From Marthasterias glacialis (taxonomy: Eukaryota; Echinodermata; Asteroidea; Forcipulatida; Asteriidae), in assembly GCA_911728455.2 (NCBI GenBank), contig OU452229.1, positions 11,572,878 to 11,636,877 of the forward strand: a stretch of DNA of 64,000 bases, written 5' to 3'. Position 1 is the stretch's first letter. The number at the start of each line of letters is the position of its first letter. Positions 24,601 through 36,600 of the stretch are shown in pieces. Below the pieces are notes generated by a model. It was not told the DNA's origin. It did no database searches and saw nothing but the letters and a program-made list of their open reading frames with translations. The translations under genes were made by a program, and so were the position numbers.

Positions 24601-27600
24601 AAAGCTGTAGAAGAGGTGTTCACCAACTTAAAGAAGTTGACCAAAGCATTAACAAGTCCATGAAAGTTAAAGTATTCTGATCAAAACCTAACCTCAAATA
24701 AATCAGATTGTTTGTAGTAAATTGTTTTAATTTCTTTCTGTTAAATTGTACTTGTTTACAAATGTGTTGAACGTAAGTGTTTACAAATGTGTTGAACGTA
24801 AGTAGTAATGAAAACAGCTTATTTCTATTTCGAAGAGCAGACGACAAAACATTGTCCAGCACATGGAATAATCATTATGGATACTAAGAAGTGATTGGTC
24901 CAACAGATTGTGAATGTGCGCACAGCTTTGATATACAGCGCGTTCTGATCCAAAATCCAAATTGATGCACTTTTTTTTAAGTGGTAGCTCAAATGATCGC
25001 GTGAGTGGAACGCACACCTGGTAGTTACTAAATCAGTTTTGTTTGCCTAAAATAATTTAAATTAATCAAGTATGGATGAACAAAGAAGGTTAAATTTACA
25101 GAGATTTGTATCTTTGACCTGCAAGTTACTGGTGGCTACTAAATAATTTTTGTAAGTCTAAAAAGTTGATAGTTTAATCAAATTTGGATGAAAAAAATTG
25201 TTAATGGCCTCACGTTTCAACCCTAGCAGAGAGTCTTTGTCAAAGTTTTAGCCTGTGAGAAAGACTCTGCTAGCGTCGAAACTGGAAGCCATTCAAAATT
25301 GTTTGCATTTATACAACAGGTCCTTGTGGTTGGTAAGCAGTTTGCAACAGCTAATTTTGATTTTTTTTCAAGTTTAGATGAGTGGAGAAAATTGAATTTA
25401 CAGCGATTTGAACCTGTGACATGTATGCAAGTTAATGTACTTAGGTAGTGTACCAACTGAGCCAAACTTAGGATTTTTCTCCAACTTGAAATTTGGCTTC
25501 TAATTTCTTTTTACTTTGTTTCCCGCTGGCAGGTGACAAAGTTTGGCCCATCGATTCCAACAATGGTGAGTCATTTTACATCAATGTGTTCACAGAAAAT
25601 AGGGCCGATGGCAAGCACTGAAATTGCGCCCCTGTCTAAACATCTGGCACCCATCTTTTAGATAACTTTACCATAATTAAAAAATTATGACACAACATGA
25701 AAATTATAAGTGCACCTTCCTTGCTTTCACTGATGCAAATTGGTCTATGATTTAATCAAAGTCAATTTTTTTTCAGTTTCTTCTAAGGCCCCACTTCAAG
25801 TGGCAGTGGTGGCACCCAGGGCAAAACCATACTTGCCATGCCCGAGTACTATCCACTGCCTGTAATTTGACTTTAATGTACTGTTTCCCTTTTGCGTTTT
25901 ACTTTGATGTAAATGTTTGTCTGAAATAGCCGTCGGCAGATGTCAGCCTGGATGGAACCTCTTCCAAGGCAACTGCTATTTCATCAATACAAAATACATT
26001 GATTATGCAACCGCCAAGAAGAACTGCGAAGATAAAAACACCAAGCTTACCAGTATCCTAAATGTGGATGAGCAGTCGTACCTTTCAAGTAAGCGTAAAG
26101 GTTTTTCCCAATCAGGGAGTCTCAAACCCATCCAGCTACTTTCTGATTTTGAAACATTTTGTTGGTAAATCTAATCTTTTTCGGGAGAAAAAAATGACAA
26201 GATTTTTTGTTCGCAAGAGGTCTTTCAATAAATAGGAAGATAAATTAACATAACTATTTAGGTTGTTGTACAGCTGTAAGTTTGGGCTGGGTCAAAGATT
26301 TCAACCAATACTGTAACAGGACATTATATATATTGCCAGGGCCCAATTTCTTATAGAGCTGTTTATAGGCAGCAATAAGTGCTTAACGATTTTCTGCTGA
26401 GCAAAAAGAGCAGGATACCAGTCACAGATGATACATGTGGAATGGTATTTTGGCTAGTAACCTGATTCTGGTAAGCATAATTTTGTTGTGCTTAGCTACT
26501 TATTTTGTGCTAATTAAGCAGGTCGATGAAATTGGGCCCAGGAGCCTGGCTTTTCAACCCCTAAACCTGACCCTAACTTCATTGCACTGCTTACCACATA
26601 ATTCTTTGCTTACAATGCCCTGTAAAAAGCATGAGCCGTAAGCGCAGAATTCCACGGTAAGCAGAGCCATGAAATTGAGCCCTGGTAGTAATGTTAAAGG
26701 GGGTTCCCCTTCATCCCCAGCTGTTTTCCTTAATTCACCTTCTTTCTCACTTACACACAATAAATGTTTGTTCTTTGTGCTTGACAGACCTCCTGCACTG
26801 ACATCGCACTGCCCGTGGTCTGCCATTTTGGGAGTCAAATTGCATGTAAAGATATGATGAACGTGTAAACGCAAGCCTGTCGCCTAAAATGCACACTAAA
26901 CAGTAACACACAGGGGAAAATGACTCCCAAAAATGACACAACCAAGAGTTATTGTGGTGCTGATATCAGATGAATTATGTTAACAGAAAGAATTTTTTTT
27001 TTAATCTTTCTTATAAAGCATTTGTAGTTTTCTTCACTGGATCAGTCTCAAAAAAATATTGTGTTCAAGCTGACCCTGCAGACATCCTCAAATCTGTTCT
27101 AAGCTGCAAAATGTTCTCTAATTCAACAACACCATCCCAAACAGTTTGGGTTTCGCCACGTGTAGATGGTAATTCTGTGTTTTTAAAATTCTAGTGAGGA
27201 CGTACATGTTGAAAGCGTACCTGTGGATCGGGCTGAATGACAAAGCTAAAGAGGGAGACTTTGTTTGGGAGGATGGCTCCCCAGTAAGTATCAAAAGCTT
27301 TCCATCCAAGGCAGACGCAGTTCTAGAGGGGGTTAGACCCTTCACACGTGACATCACCTTCTAACTTTCGCTACTGCTATTTCATTTTGGGAGTTGAAAG
27401 GAAACCTACATAATTATTGGAAAGTTCCAATAATCATCTGATATGATGCAGTTGCGTGCAAATTTTGACTCCAAAACTGTGGACAGAACAAAATGATCAT
27501 GCACAATTCATTTGATTTTTTAATGAAGATCTAGTATTTTCCAGCATATATCTTCTTTTTTTTCTCTCTCTCTTTTTTTTCTTGCATTAAAAAATGGATG

Positions 27601-30600
27601 CGTGGCGGTCTTCTTGACGCAAGGTCAGGAAAAAGAAGGCCCTAGTCTGGTCCCGTGTACTAAACTTCGCTGCATCAACACTTCGCTGCGTCAACTCAAA
27701 ATACACACATGACATTAGGGTGGCATGCTTTCAGGCTATGCACAGGCAACAGGAGCTGCCGACTTTGTGTCACCAGTTTGCTTGTGTTTATTCAAATTAA
27801 TGCTCCCACAGGAGGGGCAGGGTCGGTGCTTGAAGATCTTCAAAAATAATTTAAAACTATTTATAAGAACATTTTTACACACTTCAAAAACACATTTCTT
27901 ACCACGATAGTTAAGTTAACATTAACATGTGACTCTCAATTTGTGATTTGGGGTTAAACATAAAACCCCTACACAATATCCAAAGACAAAGAGATTATAC
28001 TACGGAATGTAGAATAATGTTGGGAGGTAAACCAGAACACTTTCAGAATTGTATACATTTTTCTCGTTTTGTAATTTTTTTCTAGTTTGAGTTTACTAAC
28101 TGGGCCCCAGGCCAGCCAGATAACTACAACAACAACGAGCATTGTATTCATTTCCGTTATGGAGAACTGCAGGAAGGGATGTGGAATGATCTCCCATGTA
28201 GCAGCAAGCAAGCTGGCTACATCTGCAAAACAAAAGCAGGTACAACAAAATTAGTATTTTATACATTGAATGAAAAATATCACCAGATTTGCCATTTTGC
28301 TTTCCTCAAAAAGATGTATCACGATACGCCACTTTATGATCCATTGAAATACATAGCACTAGCAAGGTGTCAAACACGTGCAGTTCCACTTTTGTTTCAC
28401 AAAGCTTAATTTTTGGGTCATTTGGGCCAATTCCACGATTGACTGAATTCCTGGTCAGTGTTTCATGAGACAGAGTGATGATCTTCACAAGAAGTGGCGT
28501 AACCAGACATTTTCATTTGGGGTACATTAAGTGAGGGCAAAGACATAATTTGGTGGTGGGGGGGGGTAGCTTTTGATGTATGAAGCCATTCATTTGTGCA
28601 TTTTTTTTTATCTCACATTAAAAACAAATTTTGAATGGGGGTGGGGAGGGAAGCCCTGCCCCCCGCTGATTACGCCACTGTTCACAAGGCACACTATTAA
28701 ATCAACAGACTATAGACAGTAAGTACCCGAAGTAGTGCCTATTTGATGAACATATACAACACAATAAAATCTCAACTTCTTATAAAGGCAGTTAAAACTG
28801 ACTAGTGTGGGAGGCAACAGATAAACTGAAGTGTTGCTGGGAAGTCGCTAAATGATTGTACTCCACTAACCACAAATGTACGAATTCCTGAAATCCTGAC
28901 CATATCTTTCCTTTTCTAGACTGTGAATCCCTCATTGTGACTACGGATGATGTTTATAATTATCGCTATCATCCATCTGTTGCTAATGTAGACAGAATTG
29001 AGTTTGAAGTCAAGGTAACCAGACAAGTGACTTACATTTGGTGCGATTGCCATCGTTTTTGTAATGAATGAGTGTAATTTTTATCGCAGATACCGGCACT
29101 TTACCAAGTGTTCATTATTAGTGTTAGTTCAAATTCCATCACTCTCCCAGAAAATCCTTTATAAATCAAGCAATTTTAATTGGTTTTTATGTAGGAATCC
29201 AATATAATTCCCTTTTTCCTGCAAGAATCCTGAAGGCTTCCTAATGCTCTTTGTGATTCATGAATCTGACCAAGAAGGAAACCTGTCCAGGTTCCTTGGA
29301 TTCCCGAATGAATTTTCGGAGAGTTTCCTATTTATTTTCTTCAGGATTCTGACTAATGAAGGAAACCTGTTCAGGTTCCTTGGATTCCTGAATAATTTTT
29401 CTGGGAGTTTCATGATTCATTAAGTCTCTTGTGGGTTGCTATATTTCGGGCTAATGATGGAAACCTATAAAATGGGCCTACTTTAGGATTTAATTACGAG
29501 GGAGTCATTTGGCATAGCAGGCTCCCATACAAATTATATGGAAAAATGTTCTTCAGGAAATTTTCCCTCTATAAATAAATGTTGTTTGTCTTCGATTCCA
29601 GTAAGATTCCTTCACAGATTTAACTCATTCTATATTCACCTTTTTTATAACTCATAAGGCATCCCGTAACGTCTACATTGCTCTGAGTACAACATCCGAT
29701 GAAGTCCCAGAGCAGTTGCTCTATGAAGTCATCATCGGTGGCTGGCAGAACACCTTCTCAGCAATCCGCCGTTGTAAACTATGCAAGGATGAAGTCAAAC
29801 CGGCCACCAACGGCATCCTAAGCAATCAAGAGTTCCGCGCTTTCTGGATCACATACGACCTGAACACTGGAGTCATAGCAGTGGGCCAAAAACACAAGCT
29901 AGCTTTCATGACGTGGACTGATCCTAACCCATTGGATGTTAAATACGTGGGATACTCCACAGGAGCTGGCTCCCTTGGGGAGTTTAAATTCTGTAATTTA
30001 TGTGAGTATGATTTCATGTAGACGTTAAGTAGGGTTTATTTTATTTATTTTTTTTTTTTGATGCAATTCACCCATCACAAGGTGCAAAGGCCACTCAAGG
30101 TGTGGGCTACTTTTTGAAGGGATAGAAACCTGCCCCAATGTGCAGAAACAAGACATGGAGAGATATAAACGGAAGTCTCTTCATGCTAAGCACAGGGAGG
30201 GGTAAATGAATCCTTTGCGAGACAAACATAACTGCCTCTTCCCCTACTTGATTAAGCAAACAAGTCTTTGGAAGAGACAGTTAGTCAAGCCGGTCCAATT
30301 CTTAATATCCTCCATAGAAATTATTAAATATCTCACCTCGTCTTACATTTAAAAAAAATGAGACAAGTTTTCATGCTTTTATTTAACTTTTAGGATGGAA
30401 AAGTAGAATATTATTATTGTTATTGTTTTTTTTTTCATGATTATTATCATTATATCTTATTGGTAATGAAACCAAGGGACCCACAAAAGTGACCAGCACT
30501 TTGACTCGTAGGCCTGAAGATAGCTTTGTGTAGATGATGAAGTAATGTCAGTTTTAGATGTTAACACTTCAAAAAGGGAAAACCCATGGACGGGGTCAGG

Positions 30601-33600
30601 TAGGGACTGAAAACCCAATCCACATGCAAGGCTCTGTTTCAGGAGTCTAGTTGCAGGGTCCACAGAGGTGATCAAGGCAGGGAAGAAGCCACTGAGCCAA
30701 CCTAAATGCCCCAATGAAAAAATGCTAACTGAATTTTGGATTGCTGCCCAAATGTACTTTGAAAAGAAAATACAAGACTCATCTCCAGTCCTGGCGCCGT
30801 TCTAGAGCCAATATTTAGGGGGGGGGAGGGGGCTAGACCCTCCACACATGACATCACCTTCTAACTTTCGCTACTGCTATTCATTTTGGGTGTCAAAAAC
30901 TAAAAGCAACCTATATACATGCAGCACATTTTTCATGTATTTGTCACGTAGTAAGTTGAAAGTTACAATAATCATACAACACATGATGCAGTTGCGTGCA
31001 AATTTTGACTCCAGAACGGTGGACAGAACAAAATGATTGTGCACTATTTATTTGAATTTTTAATGAAGATCCAGTATTTTTCAGCATGTTTCTTCTTCTT
31101 GTTTTTTTCTTGCATTTGTTTTGGGGGACTAGACAAACGTTTTGGGGGGCCTAAAGCCCCCCCCCCCATAGAACTGCACCTGCTCCAGTCCTAAACTGTA
31201 CATCCTTAAAAATAAAAGTTTTGCAAACATTATTAAATAATTTATTAATCATTGGTAACTTTTGTCCTTTTTGATAGATGCTGGAGTGGTTTCAACAGTT
31301 AAACCGCATCCAACCCGTACGTATTTAGTTTATCACCAATCTTTGAAAGTTACTGAATAAGCAAGTTAATAAGCAGACAACAAGGAACCTTTTGCAGGTT
31401 TAAATTAGCAACAGTTTATCTGGAGTGTTGTGGGCCAGCGATCTGTTGGGTTCGAGTTCCGGTCATGAAACTTGTGTCCTTGAGCAAGATGCTTTACCGT
31501 AATTGCTTTGTACTTTGTTGAGCCGCGGGTGTGTTGTGTAATGCATGGAAAAGAACCCCAGTACCCTTATCATAAAGAGAAGGGGTTTGCCTCAGTGTTT
31601 CTGGCCTGGTTGGGAGCAGATTGCACTACAGCACTTTGCAAACCCTTTTGCCTAGTGTCATACTTATGGCTCTCAGCATAGGCCTACCTGCCTTAAAATT
31701 AATGAGCGCATTATGCACTTGTTTCGGTATGATAAAGCAACATTCAAAAACTCTGTAGTGTTATGTGAACTTTTTTATTGATGATTAGACTTTTCCATGT
31801 TGCTGCAGAACTATAATTTTCATCTCTAATTGTACATTCTGCTTTCAGCTGCCTTTAACCAACGTTGTGGTGCTGGTTGGGAATATGATCCCACCTCCAA
31901 ACAGTGCTACCTCTTCAGGTCAGGGGACTTCAAGACATGGGCGGAGTCAAGAGAGCAGTGCAGACTGGGAGGCGGGGACCTTGTCAGTATCACTGATCTG
32001 TCAGAGCAGACTTACATCAATGGTGAGCCCACTTAGCGAAGATCAGTAACACATACCTATTCAGATCTTACCAAAAAAACAGTTACTTAACCACTTAGTG
32101 TTGGGTTTCACGAATTTTTTCTGTGAGATTATTTTCTCAGAACAGTCAACATTTTTCTTTGAGAATACCACTAGCATAAAGACACCCTGACTAAACAACA
32201 CAAAGAGAATAAAGATTCTCATTCAAGCACCAGGATGTTTTGTTTCTCTTTCAAGAAAATATCAGATTCCTTCAGCATGTATCCCCAACATTTGGCTGTG
32301 AGACACGGCCAAGAATTTAACCCACTGCTGGAACCAAGGCTGGAATCTTGGTTCACTCGGACTTACCTCCATTGAGCCGAAATACAATGATGAACAATGA
32401 TGAACAATGAAGGAAGCCTCTCAATGTCTCGTACAAAATGGCAAAGGTCTGGAATCAGGGATTACACAATAACCCCAGCATAAAGGGAGAGTTTCAGCAT
32501 TATTTCCAGTACCATCTGTCCTTTTTGTGTGAGTGAAACAACTTTCCACAAAAATACGTTTGTTGCTGACATGGCTTGATTCCCTATGTGATGTCATTTT
32601 TACATAACATATTTTAGAGCTACTCCAGAGGACAATTGTTCTATTGTATAATAACTATAAGGTGTTAAATAAAAACATCAGTACTTGCTAATTCACCAAA
32701 CCTGTTTAGTTTCAAAATGAGCAGATTCTTTCAAAGGCAAAAGTGGTTTGGAATCGCTGCTCATCTTTTCCATTCATTTTTTCCCCGCTACAGCACGACT
32801 AGCTTTACACTCTTCGCCAGTGATTTGGATCGGAGCCAATGATGTACTTCAAGAGGGAGGATGGGAGTGGAGCGACGGATCACCTTTCAAATTTCTCAAC
32901 TGGTATCCTGGTAAGAGAGATCTGTGATGTAGGACTCTGCGGTTTTGCGCGGTAGAGAAAAAAAATAGTAGGGACTTTTTACTCTCTGGGTACAACAATC
33001 TGAGGGAAAAAAAATGGAGGCTCTGAAAAGAGCTGATGGTTTTCTACTGAACATTTCAAACTGCAAACTGTCTCGGTTTTCCCGAGACTGTTCTGACTTC
33101 TGAATTAACCTCTTGACATTGTGTGACATCTAATTGCTGAAAACTTTTCCCCAACTGAATAACAGTGGCAATTTAGCTTCTGACTTGGAACAGTTTCGGT
33201 AGATCCTCCTTTGATTGTGCCGTTCATGTCGTTTGACGTATAATTACACCTCTGGGCATTCCATTGTCATTGTGTAGCCTGCACACGCATGCACTCACCG
33301 TGCCACTGGGAAGAGGTTTGGAAGATATACAAATAATATAGAGTGTGGTGGATAGTCAGCAGCATTGTGACTTAATAACATTTGCAAGGGTACTGGATAC
33401 CATACACACACCGAAACTCAATTTTAATAGAAGAGTGAGTATTGGTTCTGTGCACACACTTGGGCTGCTTTATTTTTAATTTTTTTTAAACAAAACTTTG
33501 AGAGGAAAAACACTCATCACACTATCATGGAACCTTATTTTTAAAAGTGTTGCAGCTAACAATTTTTAGATACATTTGGAAATTAGATACTTAACTGCCT

Positions 33601-36600
33601 CCCCAATCTATTTCATTGCCCCCTCACCTTACCACCCCCACCCCCAAAACAGCAAACAAATAAAAATCAAAACAATTGTTGAGTCTGCTGGCTGTTTTTG
33701 AACTTGATGAAGGGTCTTGCTGCGGGTAAGGTTCTATAGTTCATGAAAGGGATAGTATAGCAATAATTGGGATAAAATACTGTATTCATTAAAGTCCTCT
33801 AGTTTTCAATATGTCAAACCTTACATTCTCTCATCATACATATTTCTTTCTAAGCATATTTTGGTATTTATTTATTTTATTTGCTTTAAAGACTACTGCA
33901 ACAAAATGCAGCGTACTGCTAACAAAATAACACACCATTCAACTCCATGGTCTGAACATCCATCAAGGAAATGATTAATTACGTTTTGTCTTTACCTTCT
34001 CCATTTTCCACAGATTCCCCCCCCCCCCCCGCCTCTTATTTTAATCTGTCTCCTTCCTTAATTAATTATTTTTTCCCCCTTTTCCCACCTTTGATTTTGT
34101 CTTTTGTGTTTCCACCCCCCCATCTTTGCCCCCCTCTCCATTGTTCATCCCTTGCATCTTCTGACTGCTTTCTGCCTCTCTCTTTTCACTTCTTTCCACT
34201 TGACTGTTTCTGGTACTCCAGTATACCTGTATGTGTGTATTGTGTTGTCATTTAGCCTTTGAGAAAGACTCTGTTAGGGTCGAAACATGAGGCCATTAAC
34301 AGTTATTTGCAGTTATACAACAGGTCCTTGTGGTTAATAAGCAGTTTGCAACAGCTAATTTTATTTTTTCAAAGTAACACACATTGAGCCTATCTAGTAT
34401 GTGTCTTTACGATCTCAACATACAATTTGCATTTAAGTATGATCACTTATTTAATACGGTACACCCATCATACCCCAATTTTTCTTAAGTTGTTATTTTT
34501 TCTCCAACTTTCACAGATCCATTTATCTGTAGACATAATTAACTCAGCTAAAATCATATGATCATTTTTAAGTTGAAATTAACAACAGTTGGTTACCATT
34601 GATCTGAATGATTGTGTGTACATCAGGTGAACCTAATAATGCTGGTACCCCGGGTGAACACTGTGCAGAGCTCCATCTCGCAAGTGGAACATGGAATGAC
34701 GTCTTATGTACAAATACAATGGGATATATCTGTAAAAAGGACGGTAAGCTCAGAGAGTGCATTTGGTTTTACTACCTTACATCCCTTGGGCCCCACTCTC
34801 CCCTCACCACCCAAACCAGGCTTGAGGCAATCTCCCTCATTCCCTCATTTTAGACTTGACCTGAACTGTAATTGCCCCCTCTAGTACAAATATCTGTCAT
34901 GTCTGTGCCACCCCCCTTGCCCCCTGCAAAAAAGATACTGGTGTGCAAACCCTCTGTTGTAGTGAATGCAAATTAATAATGTAAAAACAACATGATAATA
35001 ACTTATCAGGTGTCAGACAAATCCAAGATATTTATCTAAAGTATAAATACCTGTCTTTTGTAATATTTTAAAAAAAAACATGAAAAAAGTCATTGTGTAG
35101 CATTAATAGGAAGTCCTTCAAATAAACTCTGTTTTTTCCTCCTCCCCCAGGTTACCTTGTGTCCCATTATTCAGTTTATCCCAACATGTTCCTGGATAAT
35201 GTCGTTGATCAAGTCACAATCAACAATGTCTATCCCGATGAATGTGCCAAACGATGCATCACCATGACGACGTCGTCTTGCATGTCGTTCAACTTTCATA
35301 TCGCCAAGAAAAAGTGTTCATTCTTGGCGACCAACAAAGACCTCAATGGTGGTTTGAGTGCTTCAGTGACAATGGACTATTATCAGTTAAGTAAGTCAAT
35401 CACCACTGACATTTTTCTCTTATGTGAAAGTACAACAATGTTTTTTTCACAGGACTCGGGAAAGTACTGATACAGTGCCTAACACACATCGGTGTACAGG
35501 TAAAAAACACAAATATTATTCTTTATCCCTGATGCAAAATTAACATCTATATTGGTCGCTGGCCCCTCGTCATCGGGCGTCCTCGGTGGTCTAGTGGTTA
35601 AGACATCTGCTCTAGTCATGCAGGAGTCGTGGGTTCGAATCCCACCCGAGTTGCCTGTGGATTTTTGTCCACAGGACTCGAAAGCACTGAGTATACAGTG
35701 CTTATCACACTTCGGTGTATTAGGCAAATTGAAATTTATTTTCTATTGTTGATAAACAAACCGCACTGGTCAGCATGGACGGCCAAATGTAGTAAAACAT
35801 TCAAGTCTTGTTGACAGATGTTGTGACCAAGTTCAACATTTTTGCAAACTTTCTATTTAAAGAAAATACATCCCATTATTGGTTGGTTTGTTTCAAACAA
35901 CTTCTGAATATTTGTGTAACATTTTTGCAAGCTGTAATGAAGTGTTCTTGCTTTGCATTGATGGCTCCACGTAGTTGCTCCATCTTGGTTGGCAAAAACT
36001 TGGGCTGTGACGTTGCAAAAGAAAGGTCTAATGTGGTTAAGTGTCTTACTCGAGGACATATGCCATGACCAGGAACCGAACCACACTGTCTGACAACACT
36101 AGAGTTTCAGTCCGGGCTCTAGACTGCTCAGGCGTGAATGTCAACAGAATTTGTACTTGTACCTCATCATAAGTAATGCATTTTTGACCTCCCTCGTCAG
36201 GAAATGATGCACCACCACCAACCAATCCAGCCACACTTGCCCCCAACTTCCGCTGTCCAGCAGGTTGGCAAGGCTATAAGGACTTCTGCTACCAGACACA
36301 ACCATTGGAGGCTTCATGGGCTGATGCCAGGGCGTCGTGTCGTAAACAAGGCACTGACCTCATCTCTATCAGGGACTCCAACGAGAATGCGTTCATGGTG
36401 TCTCTAATTGAACAAAGTAAGTTTTGCTGTGGCAATCCTTAGTGAGCAAAGTCAGCGTGTTTTTTTTTGGTATATTTTTTTTAAGGAATTCGCCCATCAC
36501 AAGGCCCTAAGGCCATTCCAGGTGTGGGCTACTTTTTTGAAGGGATAGAAACCTGCCACATTGCGCAGAAACAAGACATGGCGAGATATAAACACAAGTC

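Noticed and set aside
35578..35652. Possible tRNA gene
   Set aside because: A and B boxes are tRNA-like, but the anticodon arm has a 9-base loop and the acceptor stem is imperfect; the 3' tail is shared with other SINEs.
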